DNA from: Meridianimarinicoccus marinus
GTDB lineage: Bacteria > Pseudomonadota > Alphaproteobacteria > Rhodobacterales > Rhodobacteraceae
Reading direction: 5' to 3'
NCBI RefSeq assembly: GCF_040689105.1
Contig: NZ_JBFBVU010000008.1
Location: 97,742-161,741 of the forward strand
DNA length: 64,000 nt
In this document: positions 8,231 through 16,638 of the stretch, piece by piece
How positions within the stretch are numbered: position 1 is the stretch's first letter
Layout: the number at the start of each line of letters is the position of its first letter
Notes under the pieces: model-generated
Database searches by the model: none
What the model was told of the DNA's origin: nothing
The model's input: only the letters and a program-made list of their open reading frames with translations
Position numbers and translations under genes: made by a program

Positions 8231-9109
8231 TCAGCGGCGATAGGTGCCCGTGGGCATTCCCTTGACCGGGATATCCACCGCGTACAGCCCGCCGGCCTCG
8301 GGGGTCTTTTCCAGATCCTCGGCGCGCATGCCGATCCGGGCGGTGGTGATGAACAGCCGCTGCATCTTCATGCCGCCAATGGCACAGCAGGTCACATTCG
8401 GCACCGGCACCCGCACCGTCATGTCACGACCCCCGTCCGGCAGCCAGCGTTGCACCATTCCGCCGCCGAAAGCCGCGCTCCACAGCGCCCCCTCGGCATC
8501 CACGCAGGCACCATTGGGTACGCCCTCGCCCGGCTCCAGCGTCGCGAAAATGCGCGGGTCGCGCGGGGTTCCGGTCACCGTGTCATAGTCATAGGCCAGG
8601 ATGTCGGGGCCACGGCTGTCGGCGAAATACATCCGCGTGCCGTCGGGCGAAAAGGCGGTGGAATTGGCGCAGCCGACCCCGGTCAGGATCGTGTGCACCC
8701 GGCCCCGGCTGACCGACCAGACCGGGGTGACCGGCGCCATGCCGGGGGTGTGGATGCCGCCGATGATGAACCGGCCCTGCCGGTCCAGCCCGCCGTCGTT
8801 CATCCGGGTGTCGGGGTCGTCGGGCATATAGGGCTCGATCACCCGGCGCACACCGGAGCGCGGGTCCAGCCAGCACAGCGCATCCGCGAACCCCGCCAGC
8901 ATGTTGCCATCCGGGGTGAAGGCGAAAGCGCACAACGGAGCGTCCAGCGCCACCTGCCGCACCGCCTCGCCGGTTTCGGCGGCCGACCACAGGGTGTTGC
9001 CCTCGATATCGGTCCAATAGACCCGGCGGGTCTGGCGGTGCCATTGCACCCCCTCGCCCAGCCCGGCCTCGCAGTCCACCAGCAGGCGCGCGTGCAGCGG
9101 TTCACTCAT
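8231..9109 (-). CDS. SMP-30/gluconolactonase/LRE family protein
   Basis: A 292-residue soluble six-bladed beta-propeller. The ATG at 9109 (MSEPLHARLLVD) is preferred; an in-frame GTG nine bases upstream is possible. Family landmarks are visible: the metal-ligand glutamate in GLGEGVQWH (about 17-25), the NDGGLDRQGRFIIG stretch (about 104-117), the NSTAFSPDG strand with its ligand Asn, and the PNGACVDAEGALW motif. Members hydrolyse sugar lactones (for example gluconolactone or arabinonolactone) using a divalent metal. The specific substrate cannot be read from sequence. The gene stands alone, but periplasmic sugar dehydrogenases and sugar-acid dehydratases further along the replicon make an aldonolactone-processing role reasonable (inference). 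Confidence 0.82.
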   Translation of the reverse strand: MSEPLHARLLVDCEAGLGEGVQWHRQTRRVYWTDIEGNTLWSAAETGEAVRQVALDAPLCAFAFTPDGNMLAGFADALCWLDPRSGVRRVIEPYMPDDPDTRMNDGGLDRQGRFIIGGIHTPGMAPVTPVWSVSRGRVHTILTGVGCANSTAFSPDGTRMYFADSRGPDILAYDYDTVTGTPRDPRIFATLEPGEGVPNGACVDAEGALWSAAFGGGMVQRWLPDGGRDMTVRVPVPNVTCCAIGGMKMQRLFITTARIGMRAEDLEKTPEAGGLYAVDIPVKGMPTGTYRR

Positions 9110-9266
9110 GGCAGCCACCCCCCGGAACGCGCTGATCCCAGGGCCGATGCCCGCGAAGTCATGATCTGCAGTCTGGCCAATCGGGTGTTCCGCGCTGTTT
9201 CCTGTGAATCAAGGATAGCCCCCTGACCCTGCCGGAACAAATACCCCGCGCCGGGGTTCTGTCAAC

Positions 9267-10145
9267 CTAGCCCCGATCGCGCCCCTTCGCCGCAAAACGC
9301 GGCAGAAGCGCCGAGAAATCAAGCCCTTGACCGTTTTCATGTGTGACAAATGCATCATATAGCTCGGTCGCGCGCTGGCCCATGGGGGTGTCGGCGTCCA
9401 CCGCCTCGGCGGCCTGCTGGCTGAGTCGAAGATCCTTCAGCATCAATTCGGCCGCGAATCCGGGCTTGTAGTCATTGTCCGCCGGCGACTGCGGACCCAC
9501 CCCCGGCGCCGGGCAATAGGCGTTCATTGACCAGCTGTAGCCCGAGGAGGTCGAGACCACATCGAACATCTTGCCCCGGTCCAGCCCAAGCTTGTCGGCC
9601 AGCGCGAAGGCCTCGCAGGTCACCGCCATGGTGGCGCCCAGGATCATGTTGTTGCAGATCTTGGCGGCCTGCCCGGCACCCGAGGCGCCGCAATGCACGG
9701 CCTTCTGGCCCATGATGTCGAACAGCGGCGCGGCGATGGCGAAGGCCGCGTCTTTGCCGCCGACCATGAAGGTCAGCGTACCGGCCGCCGCACCCCCGAT
9801 GCCGCCCGAGACCGGCGCGTCCAGTGCCAGCACGCCCTTGGCCTCGGCCTGTTCGGCCACGGCGCGGGCGCTGTCCACGTCCACGGTCGAGCAATCCAGC
9901 AGCACCGAGCCTGCCGCCATGCCCGGCAGAACCTCGTCGGCCACGGCGCGCAGGATGGCGCCATTGGGCAGCATGGTGATGACCACCTCCTGCCCCTCGG
10001 CGGCGGCGGCGGCACTTTCGGCCTTTGCCACGCCGTCCGGCATGTCGGCCACAAGGTCAAAGCCGGTCACCGCGTGGCCTGCCTTCATCAGATTGGCCGC
10101 CATCGGCGCGCCCATGTTTCCAAGGCCAATGAACCCGATTTTCAT
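9267..10145 (-). CDS. mmsB: 3-hydroxyisobutyrate dehydrogenase
   Basis: A 292-residue beta-hydroxyacid dehydrogenase that oxidises 3-hydroxyisobutyrate to methylmalonate semialdehyde with NAD in valine degradation. The N-terminal Rossmann motif GFIGLGNMGAPMAANL (4-19), the substrate-binding DAPVSGGIGGAAAGTL segment (about 113-128) and the catalytic-lysine motif GAGQAAKICNNMIL (about 155-168) are all intact, and the length is normal. It is the last gene of a three-gene valine operon. Its ATG overlaps the stop of the upstream 3-hydroxyisobutyryl-CoA hydrolase by 4 bp, so translational coupling is expected. Confidence 0.93.
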   Translation of the reverse strand: MKIGFIGLGNMGAPMAANLMKAGHAVTGFDLVADMPDGVAKAESAAAAAEGQEVVITMLPNGAILRAVADEVLPGMAAGSVLLDCSTVDVDSARAVAEQAEAKGVLALDAPVSGGIGGAAAGTLTFMVGGKDAAFAIAAPLFDIMGQKAVHCGASGAGQAAKICNNMILGATMAVTCEAFALADKLGLDRGKMFDVVSTSSGYSWSMNAYCPAPGVGPQSPADNDYKPGFAAELMLKDLRLSQQAAEAVDADTPMGQRATELYDAFVTHENGQGLDFSALLPRFAAKGRDRG

Positions 10146-11191
10146 GCCATCTCTTCCTTTTCGAATGTCAGGGCATCCTTGCCCAGCGGCATCAGCATCC
10201 GCACCACGTCCAACCCGCCCACGGCGTCGATCCCCTCATGACGCCAGCGCGGGGTGCGATCCTTGTCGATGATCGCCGCGCGGATGCCTTCGATGAAATC
10301 GCCGTGCTCCATCGCGCGATGGGTAAAGCGGTATTCCAGATCCAGCGCCCGGCGGATGTCGCCCACACCGCGCAGACGATGCACCATTTCCACCGCACAG
10401 GCCACGGCCAGCGGCGAGTTTCGTTCCACCGCCTTCAGCGCCCCGGCGGCCCAGGCACCGCCATCGGCCACCAGCGACCGCTTGATGTCGCCGATGGTCT
10501 CGCCGCCGAAATGGGCGTTGATCTGATCCATCTGCGCGGCCAGCGTGCCCTCGGGGGCCTCGGTCCCGAAATCGTCCAGCACGGCGACATCGCCGGCATC
10601 CAACAGGGCGGCCACCAGATCGGGCCAGCGGTCCTGCGGCACGAAAACATCGGCAAAGCCTGCAAGGATCGCATCCGCCGGGCCCATGCGCGTGGCCGTG
10701 GTGCCCAGGTATTCGCCCAGCCGCCCCGGCGCATTGGCCAGGATCATCGAGCCGCCCACATCCGGCACCAGCCCGATGCCGACCTCGGGCATGGCGACCT
10801 GGCTGGTTTCGCCCACCACCCGGTGCGAGGCATGGCAGCCAACCCCGACCCCGCCGCCCATGGTGAACCCCTGCATCAGGCTGACCACGGGCTTGGGGTA
10901 TTCGTACATCTTGGCGTTCATGCGGTATTCGTCACGCCAGAACCTGCGGCCATAGGCGAAATCCCCGGCCCGCCCGGTGTCGTACATTTCTTGAATGTCG
11001 CCGCCGGCACAGAAGGCGCGGTCGCCCGCGGCGTCGATCAGCACCAGCGCCACGGCGTCATCCTCGCGCCAGGCGTCCAGAGCGTCCTCGACCGCCAGAC
11101 ACATGTCATAGGTCAGCGCGTTCAGCGCCTTGGGCCGGTTGAAGGTCATGCGCCCGACCTTGCCCTCGACCCGGATCTCGATGTCGGCCAT
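10142..11191 (-). CDS. 3-hydroxyisobutyryl-CoA hydrolase (enoyl-CoA hydratase superfamily)
   Basis: A 349-residue crotonase-fold enzyme. The oxyanion-hole motifs FCAGGDIQEMY (about 60-70) and GFTMGGGVGVGCHASHRVV (about 107-125) are present, and EVGIGLVPDVGGSMIL carries the acidic residues typical of 3-hydroxyisobutyryl-CoA hydrolases. The length near 350 residues separates it from ordinary hydratases of about 260. It releases 3-hydroxyisobutyrate from its CoA ester in valine degradation. It overlaps the acyl-CoA dehydrogenase upstream by 1 bp and mmsB downstream by 4 bp, which fixes its place in the pathway. Annotation pipelines often label it simply enoyl-CoA hydratase/isomerase. Confidence 0.9.
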   Translation of the reverse strand: MADIEIRVEGKVGRMTFNRPKALNALTYDMCLAVEDALDAWREDDAVALVLIDAAGDRAFCAGGDIQEMYDTGRAGDFAYGRRFWRDEYRMNAKMYEYPKPVVSLMQGFTMGGGVGVGCHASHRVVGETSQVAMPEVGIGLVPDVGGSMILANAPGRLGEYLGTTATRMGPADAILAGFADVFVPQDRWPDLVAALLDAGDVAVLDDFGTEAPEGTLAAQMDQINAHFGGETIGDIKRSLVADGGAWAAGALKAVERNSPLAVACAVEMVHRLRGVGDIRRALDLEYRFTHRAMEHGDFIEGIRAAIIDKDRTPRWRHEGIDAVGGLDVVRMLMPLGKDALTFEKEEMA

Positions 11192-12336
11192 CAGCCGCGT
11201 GCCTCCAGAAGTTGCCGCGCGACGATCACGCGCATGATCTCGTTGGTGCCTTCCAGGATCTGGTGCACCCGCAAATCGCGTACCAGCTTTTCAATCCCAT
11301 AATCGGCCAGATAGCCATAGCCGCCGTGCAACTGAAGACACTGGTCGGCGACCCGGCTTCCGGTCTCGGTCACCAGTCGCTTGGCCATGGCGCAGAACTT
11401 GCTGGCATCGGGCGCGCCGCTGTCCAGCTTCCACGCCGCCTGCCGCAGGAAGGTGCGCGCCGCCTGCAACTCGATCTCCATGTCGGCCAGCCGGAACTGC
11501 AACGCCTGGAACTGGTCGATGGATTTGCCGAAGGCCTTGCGCTCGCCCATATAGGCCAGTGTCGCGTCCAGCGCCGCCTGCGCCCCGCCGATGCTGCAGG
11601 CCGAAATGTTCAGCCGCCCGCCGTCCAGCCCGGCCATGGCATAGCGAAAGCCCTTGCCCTCCTCGCCCAGCAGGTTGTGCGCGGGCACCGCCACATCATC
11701 CATCTGCACCTGCCGCGTCGGCTGGCTGCGCCACCCCATCTTGTCTTCCAGCCCGCCGAAACTCAGCCCCTCGGCGCCGTCCTCGATCAGCACCGTCGAG
11801 ATGCCCTTCGGCCCGGCCTCGCCGGTGCGGCACATAACGATATAGGCATCCGAATAGCCACCGCCCGAGATGAAGGCCTTGGTGCCGGTCACCCGGTATC
11901 CCTGATCGGTCTTCTCCGCCCGCGTCTTCAGCGCGGCAGCATCCGACCCCGACCCCGGTTCGGTCAGGCAATAGCTCAACACGGTGTCCATGGTCAGCGC
12001 CTTGGGCAGGACCCGCGCCTTCATCTCGTCGCTGCCGAACTTGTCGATCATCGCGGCGCACATGTTGTGGATCGACAGGAAAGCCGCCACCGACGGGCAG
12101 GCCATCGACAGCGCCTCGAACACCAGCGTTGCATCCAGCCGCGTCAGGCCCGACCCACCCTGATCTTCCGAAACATACAACCCGCCAAAGCCAAGCGCGG
12201 CCAGTTCCGGCCACAGGTCCCTGGGGATGGTGCCGTCGGCTTCCCAGTCCCGCGCCTGCGGCGCGATACGCTCGGCGCCGAACTCCCGCGCCATGTCGAA
12301 AATAGCCTGCTGTTCCTCGCTGAGCGAAAAATCCAT
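11191..12336 (-). CDS. Isobutyryl-CoA dehydrogenase-type acyl-CoA dehydrogenase
   Basis: A 381-residue FAD enzyme starting MDFSLSEEQQAIF. An in-frame ATG five codons upstream (12351) is unlikely because ATGGAGGCGG at that spot forms the ribosome-binding site for the ATG at 12336. Landmarks: CLTEPGSGSDAAALKT (about 125-140), the flavin-contacting FISGGGYSDAYIVM, the ERKAFGKSIDQFQALQFRLA stretch and the C-terminal QLHGGYGYLADYGIEKLVRDLR with IYEG-like ILEGTNEIMR. In this operon it should perform the first dehydrogenation of isobutyryl-CoA in valine breakdown; the exact acyl chain is inferred from context. First gene of the acd-hydrolase-mmsB operon. Confidence 0.9.
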   Translation of the reverse strand: MDFSLSEEQQAIFDMAREFGAERIAPQARDWEADGTIPRDLWPELAALGFGGLYVSEDQGGSGLTRLDATLVFEALSMACPSVAAFLSIHNMCAAMIDKFGSDEMKARVLPKALTMDTVLSYCLTEPGSGSDAAALKTRAEKTDQGYRVTGTKAFISGGGYSDAYIVMCRTGEAGPKGISTVLIEDGAEGLSFGGLEDKMGWRSQPTRQVQMDDVAVPAHNLLGEEGKGFRYAMAGLDGGRLNISACSIGGAQAALDATLAYMGERKAFGKSIDQFQALQFRLADMEIELQAARTFLRQAAWKLDSGAPDASKFCAMAKRLVTETGSRVADQCLQLHGGYGYLADYGIEKLVRDLRVHQILEGTNEIMRVIVARQLLEARG

Positions 12337-12688
12337 GACTGCCGCCTCCATTGCCGTGCGCGTTTATATACAGCCGTTCAATTAATCGCTGTCAAACGCC
12401 TTCTTGGCGGCGAATCCTCACAAACACTCGCGATTATAGCGGCCCGCGACACTTCGCGCGCCCCGCCCCGGCTGCCGACGCCCCTATCGGAATTATCCTT
12501 GAGACCCGCGTTGCTAGTGGCATACTTCCCGGCAATGGGGAAAAACCAAGGATTTTCAAGCGGCTTTTGTACGCGGCCTGTCTTAACGTGATGCCCTATG
12601 TCCTTTTACGACATGACGATGTCGTTTATGAACCTACCTGATCGGGCGCCAAATGCCTGACTGGGAAAAAACCAACAGAGGAAGTTAC
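12337..12688. promoter_or_regulatory. Divergent control region between valine operon and proX, with a dyad
   Basis: A gene-free stretch of about 350 bp. A perfect inverted repeat ACGACAT-GACG-ATGTCGT lies at 12608-12625, some 64 bp before the proX start, and could be an operator for a betaine or osmotic regulator. TTGAGA at 12499-12504 with CATACT 16 bp later is a weak rightward promoter candidate. Nothing else stands out. Confidence 0.35.
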
Positions 12689-13660
12689 ATGACCAGAACC
12701 AAGACAACCCTGCTTACACTGCTCGCTGCAACCGGGCTGGCCAGCGCGGCCCATGCAGACTGCGGCGAAGTGACAATCACCGAAATGAACTGGGCCTCCT
12801 CGGCCGTTGTGACCCATGTGTCCAAGTTCCTGATGGAACAGGGCTATGGCTGCAAGGTGGTCACGGTACCCTCCTCGACCACCCCGGCGCTGATCTCGGT
12901 GGCCGAAACCGGCACCCCCGAGATCGTCACCGAACTGTGGATCAACGGCACCCCCGCCTATGACGACCTCTCGGCCGAGGGCAAGATCCTGACCATCGCC
13001 GACGTGCTGTCGGACGGCGGCATCGAAGGCTGGTGGGTGCCGCAGTACCTTGTGGACGAACACCCCGAACTGGCCACCATCGAAGGCGTCCTGGCCAACC
13101 CCGACCTGGTCGGCGGCCGCTTCCACCAGTGCCCGGACGGCTGGGGCTGCAAGAACACCAACCTGGCGCATATCAACGCCTGGAACGTGGAAGACGCCGG
13201 CATCGAGATCTTCCAGCACGGCTCGGGCGAGACCATGGCGACCTCGATCGCGGCCGCCTTCGAAAGCAACGAACCCTGGCTGGGCTACTATTGGGCGCCG
13301 ACCTCGATCCTGGGCAAATACCCGATGGTCAAGGTCGACTTCGGCGTCGAACACAAGCCCGACGTGTTCAAATGCTATGCCGATCCGGAGTGTCTGACCG
13401 ACGAAAAGACCACCTATCCGGTGGGTCCGGTGAAAACCGTGGTCACCACCGATTTCGCCGAGACGTATCCCGAACTGCATGACCTGATGTCGAAAGTGTC
13501 GTTCACCAACGCGCAGATGGGCGAGATCCTGGCCTGGGCCGAGGAAAACCAGGCCTCCAGCGAAGAGGCCGCGGTCTACTTCCTGACCACCCAGTCCGAC
13601 GTCTGGTCGCAGTGGGTCAACGACGCCGCCCGCGAAAAGCTGGCCGCCCTGATCCAGTAA
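12689..13660 (+). CDS. proX: Glycine betaine/proline-type ABC transporter substrate-binding protein
   Basis: A 323-residue periplasmic OpuAC/ProX-type binding protein. The ATG at 12689 follows AGAGGAAG and opens a signal peptide MTRTKTTLLTLLAATGLASA with AHA-D cleavage. Family features include the aromatic-rich ligand pocket: ITEMNWASSAVV near the N-terminus, EIVTELWINGTP, IEGWWVPQYLVDEHP, and EPWLGYYWAPTSILGKYPMV. The tryptophans and tyrosines in these segments are what cage quaternary amines in characterised members. It is the first gene of a proXWV operon, separated from proW by a terminator-like hairpin that would keep the binding protein in excess. Substrate is betaine or a related quaternary amine; which one is not determinable. 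Confidence 0.88.
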   Translation: MTRTKTTLLTLLAATGLASAAHADCGEVTITEMNWASSAVVTHVSKFLMEQGYGCKVVTVPSSTTPALISVAETGTPEIVTELWINGTPAYDDLSAEGKILTIADVLSDGGIEGWWVPQYLVDEHPELATIEGVLANPDLVGGRFHQCPDGWGCKNTNLAHINAWNVEDAGIEIFQHGSGETMATSIAAAFESNEPWLGYYWAPTSILGKYPMVKVDFGVEHKPDVFKCYADPECLTDEKTTYPVGPVKTVVTTDFAETYPELHDLMSKVSFTNAQMGEILAWAEENQASSEEAAVYFLTTQSDVWSQWVNDAAREKLAALIQ

Positions 13661-13673
13661 GGCCATCGGATGC

Positions 13674-13702
13674 AAGGGGCGCCCTCACCGGCGCCCCTTT
13701 TT
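13674..13702 (+). terminator. Intercistronic attenuator hairpin between proX and proW
   Basis: Arms AAGGGGCGCC (13674-13683) and GGCGCCCCTT (13690-13699) pair perfectly around a 6-base loop and are followed by a T run. Placed 14 bp after the proX stop, it should cause partial termination or 3'-end protection, so that proX outnumbers proW/proV. Confidence 0.75.
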
Positions 13703-13755
13703 CCGTTCCGGGCCCTGCCCCGGCCTTTCCGACCGCAACAAAGGACAATCTACCA

Positions 13756-14799
13756 ATGGCATTCTATGACGGGCTGATTGACAGCCTCGGTCTGCGCGAC
13801 TGGTGCGACAAGGACGCCACCGACGGTCCCATGTCGATGGCCCAGCTTCTGGCACAGGCCTCCGGCGAAAACGACGCCGACGCCGCCCCCACCCCGCTTC
13901 TGGAAACCCCGTTTCCCTCGCTTGACGTGCTGCACGAAGCCTGCCCGGCGATCTCGCAAACCCGCGACATGACCACCGGCGTCGAAAACGCCTTCCTGGC
14001 CATCAAGGATCCGCTCAAGGTGGTGCTCGACCCGCTGACCCAGCCGCTGTCCTGGGCGTTGGACGGCTCCCTCGCCTTTTTCGAGGCGGTGCCCTGGTTC
14101 ATCATCATCCCGGCGCTGCTGGTCCTGACCTATTACGCCTGCCGCAGCCTGTCGATCACCGCCTTCGTGGCGGTCTCCTTCCTGTTTCTCGCCTTCATCG
14201 ACCACTACGACTACGCGATCCAGACGCTGTCCATCATCTTCGTCTGCACCATCATCAGCGTGCTCCTAGGGGTCCCCATAGGCATCCTGATGGCCCGGCA
14301 CGACACCTATCAGAAGATCAACATCCCGATCCTCGACATGCTGCAGACGCTGCCCACCTTCGTCTACCTGATCCCGCTGATCTTCCTGTTCTCGGTGACG
14401 GAATCCAAGCTCTATGGCATCGCCATCATCCTTTACGCCATCGTCCCGGTGATCCGCCTGACCGACCTCGGCATCCGCCTGGTCGATCAGGACGTGATCG
14501 AGGCCGCCGACGCCTACGGCATGACCGACCGGCAGAAGCTGTGGGGCGTGCAGATCCCGCTGGCGTTGCCCAACATCATGGCCGGCGTCAACCAGACCAT
14601 CATGATGAGCCTCGCCATGGTCGTCATCGCCTCGCTGGTCTCGGCACCGGGTCTGGGCGTTCTGGTCCTGCGCGGCATCCGCAACCTGGAACTGGGCGTC
14701 GGCCTTGTCTCGGGCTTCGGCATCGTGCTGCTCGCCGTGGTCCTGGACCGCACCACCAAGGCGGCGCTCAGCCGCATCAACGCATCCACCAAGGCGTGA
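13756..14799 (+). CDS. proW: Glycine betaine/proline-type ABC transporter permease
   Basis: A 347-residue inner-membrane permease; the ATG at 13756 (MAFYDGLIDSL) follows AAAGGACAAT. An unusually long hydrophilic N-terminal part of about 100 residues precedes the membrane segments, as in ProW. Segments start near PWFIIIPALLVLTYYACRSL. The ATPase-coupling loop EAADAYGMTDRQKLWGVQIP (about 253-272) is a clear EAA motif. Second gene of the proXWV operon; proV begins 7 bp after its stop. Confidence 0.88.
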   Translation: MAFYDGLIDSLGLRDWCDKDATDGPMSMAQLLAQASGENDADAAPTPLLETPFPSLDVLHEACPAISQTRDMTTGVENAFLAIKDPLKVVLDPLTQPLSWALDGSLAFFEAVPWFIIIPALLVLTYYACRSLSITAFVAVSFLFLAFIDHYDYAIQTLSIIFVCTIISVLLGVPIGILMARHDTYQKINIPILDMLQTLPTFVYLIPLIFLFSVTESKLYGIAIILYAIVPVIRLTDLGIRLVDQDVIEAADAYGMTDRQKLWGVQIPLALPNIMAGVNQTIMMSLAMVVIASLVSAPGLGVLVLRGIRNLELGVGLVSGFGIVLLAVVLDRTTKAALSRINASTKA

Positions 14800-14806
14800 G
14801 GTCCAG

Positions 14807-15862
14807 ATGACTCAAGACCCCAAGGTTTCCATCAAGGGCCTGTACAAGATCTTCGGCCCCGACCCGCAATCGGTCCTGCCCCTTGTCCTCAACGGCATGG
14901 GCAAGACCGAACTGCTGGAAGACCACGGCCATGTGCTGGGCCTGCAGGACATCAACGTCGACATGCAGCCCGGCGAGATCACCGTCATCATGGGGCTGTC
15001 CGGCTCGGGGAAATCCACCCTGATCCGGCACCTCAACCGGCTGATCGACCCCACCGCCGGCGAGGTCCTCGTCGATGGCGAGGACGTGCTGCAATACGAC
15101 GAAACCCGCCTGCGCCGGTTCCGTCAGGAACAGATGTCGATGGTGTTCCAGAAGTTCGCCCTGCTGCCGCACCGCACGGTGCTGCAGAACGCCGCCATGG
15201 CCCGCATCACGCGCGGCGAGGACGAAGCCCCCGCCCAGGTCGAAGGCCAGAAGTGGCTCGAACGGGTCGGGCTGACCGGCTATGAAGGCCACTACCCGCA
15301 CCAATTGTCGGGCGGCATGCAGCAGCGGGTGGGCATCGCCCGCGCGCTGGCCTCCGACAGCCCGGTGATGCTGATGGATGAGGCCTTCTCGGCCCTCGAT
15401 CCGCTGATCCGCACCGACATGCAGGATCTGCTGCTGGAACTTCAGAAAGAGCTGCACAAGACCATCGTCTTCATCACCCACGATCTGGACGAGGCCCTGA
15501 AGCTGGCCGATCACCTTGTGATCCTCAAGGACGGCTATGTCGTCCAGCAGGGGGAACCGCAGCAGATCCTGCTCAACCCCAACGATCCCTACATCGAAGA
15601 CTTCGTTTCCGACATCAACCGCGCCCGCGTGCTGCGGGTGCGCTCGGTCATGCATCCCATGGCCGAGGCGAACGGCATCTCCTTCGCCGGTGAGGTCGAA
15701 CCGGACGACAACCTGGAAAAGCTGATCTCCATGTCCGAGGGCGACACCACCAAGTGCTACAAGGTCAGCAAGGACGGCCAGGACATGGGCTTTCTGGACA
15801 TGAAGGAACTGGTCCGCGCGCTGGTGCCGGCGCAACCGGGCAGCACCGGCGCCGTGCGCTAG
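14807..15862 (+). CDS. proV: Glycine betaine/proline-type ABC transporter ATP-binding protein
   Basis: A 351-residue ATPase beginning MTQDPKVSIKGLYKIFG. Walker A is GLSGSGKST (about 64-72), the signature LSGGMQQRVGIARAL and Walker B PVMLMDEAFSALDPLIR are intact, and the H-loop is FITHDLDEAL. The insertion after IFGPDP with the LLEDHGHVLGLQDIN stretch is typical of ProV/OpuAA. The C-terminal region after RVRSVMHP is only about 75 residues and holds at most one partial CBS-like unit, shorter than the tandem CBS sensor of classical ProV. Osmotic gating through CBS domains may therefore be reduced (inference). Confidence 0.9.
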   Translation: MTQDPKVSIKGLYKIFGPDPQSVLPLVLNGMGKTELLEDHGHVLGLQDINVDMQPGEITVIMGLSGSGKSTLIRHLNRLIDPTAGEVLVDGEDVLQYDETRLRRFRQEQMSMVFQKFALLPHRTVLQNAAMARITRGEDEAPAQVEGQKWLERVGLTGYEGHYPHQLSGGMQQRVGIARALASDSPVMLMDEAFSALDPLIRTDMQDLLLELQKELHKTIVFITHDLDEALKLADHLVILKDGYVVQQGEPQQILLNPNDPYIEDFVSDINRARVLRVRSVMHPMAEANGISFAGEVEPDDNLEKLISMSEGDTTKCYKVSKDGQDMGFLDMKELVRALVPAQPGSTGAVR

Positions 15863-15882
15863 GCACGGCCCAGCACCCCTTG

Positions 15883-15938
15883 CAGCGCCGCACAGGCGGC
15901 GCTGCCCCCCCTGCCCCGGTCTCTGGCCGGGGCTTTTT
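15883..15938 (+). terminator. Terminator region after proV
   Basis: Two consecutive hairpins: CAGCGCCG (15883-15890) with CGGCGCTG (15897-15904), then GCCCCGG (15913-15919) with CCGGGGC (15927-15933) followed by TTTTT. The second is a textbook intrinsic terminator, closing the proXWV operon. Confidence 0.8.
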
Positions 15939-16056
15939 CATGTCCACGGGCCGCGTCGCATGGCGACCCTGTAAACGGATGACTTTCCGGCTGCAGGTCC
16001 GAAACGGATGATCCCGGAATCGGGTACCTTTCAAACAGGCCCGCCGCCGGGCTTGT

Positions 16057-16096
16057 TCCCGCAAACGGGCACCCTAGGTTCCTGCAAGCGGGTGCC
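16057..16096 (+). repeat. Best pair of iteron-like 17-mers
   Basis: TCCCGCAAACGGGCACC at 16057-16073 and TCCTGCAAGCGGGTGCC at 16080-16096 are 23 bp apart start to start, about two helical turns, so the same face of the DNA is presented. The first recurs exactly, inverted, at 19590-19606 upstream of rep. Confidence 0.65.
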
Positions 16097-16198
16097 TTCA
16101 AACCCGTGACAGGGCAGGCTCCCTCACCTGCCCTGTTTCCCGCCCCCGAAAATGGCGCATATAGGGTGGTTCAGCCCGGCCAAACCACTATTTCTGGG

Positions 16199-16215
16199 GT
16201 TTTCGCGGCGAAACC
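16199..16215. repeat. parS-like palindrome, copy 1 (one mismatch)
   Basis: GTTTTCGCGGCGAAACC, differing at position 2 from the 17-bp palindrome GGTTTCGCSGCGAAACC found at three other places around parAB. Confidence 0.6.
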
Positions 16216-16570
16216 GGGGCACAGGCGTTCGACAGGCCCGCCCATGTGCGCCCTTCCCCGCGATCTGCGGAGAATAGGCGCGCATTTCCCCCTGCCCTTC
16301 CCGAAAACGGATACCTTTGCCGGTTTCGCATCGACCAAGGGTGAAGACCCCACGGCAAATATCTGCAATTGCCCGGTTTTTGCCCCGGCCTGTTCAGGCA
16401 CCCGTTTGCAGGACACCTCCCTGCCCCAAAGGCACCCGTCTGCGGGACGGACCACACCTCGACCACAGGGGCGGAATCCGGCCAGATTGGGGTTTTCGTC
16501 GCTGCCTTCAAATTTATGCACTTTCAGCAGGTCCAAAAATCAATGCGCCATTTTACTGCATTATGCACAC

Positions 16571-16597
16571 AACAAAAACGGGGGCCGTCTGGCCCCC
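16571..16597 (-). terminator. Terminator for the parAB operon
   Basis: Read leftward, GGGGGCC and GGCCCCC (16591-16597 and 16580-16586) pair around a 4-base loop and are followed by a T-rich run (GTTTTTGTTG). It lies about 40 bp after the parB stop, with a parS-like palindrome in between. Confidence 0.7.
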
Positions 16598-16615
16598 GCA
16601 TCCCCTCCCCCTTCG

Positions 16616-16632
16616 GGTTTCGCCGCGAAACC
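16616..16632. repeat. parS-like palindrome, copy 2
   Basis: GGTTTCGCCGCGAAACC, a perfect 8-bp-arm palindrome with one central base, a few bases after the parB stop codon. Similar in core to the chromosomal parS motif GTTTCACGTGAAAC. Confidence 0.7.
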
Positions 16633-16638
16633 CCGGCC

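Larger units (their letters stand above)
15939..16615. other. Candidate replication origin: iteron-like repeats, DnaA box and AT-rich stretch
   Basis: A non-coding stretch downstream of parB. It holds seven copies of a degenerate 17-mer, consensus TCCYGCAAACGGGYRCC: forward at 15967, 16012, 16057, 16080 and 16299, reverse at 16397 and 16431 (start positions). TTATGCACA at 16561-16569 matches the DnaA box TTATNCACA, with a one-mismatch copy TTATGCACT at 16514-16522. The interval 16500-16580 is clearly AT-richer than its surroundings. Open frames drawn through the region have no protein-like content. Whether replication actually starts here or beside rep is an inference. Confidence 0.5.

Noticed and set aside
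16571..16597. Hairpin as a candidate single-strand origin or small RNA
   Set aside because: Leftward it is followed by a T run and lies just after parB, so an intrinsic terminator is the simpler reading.
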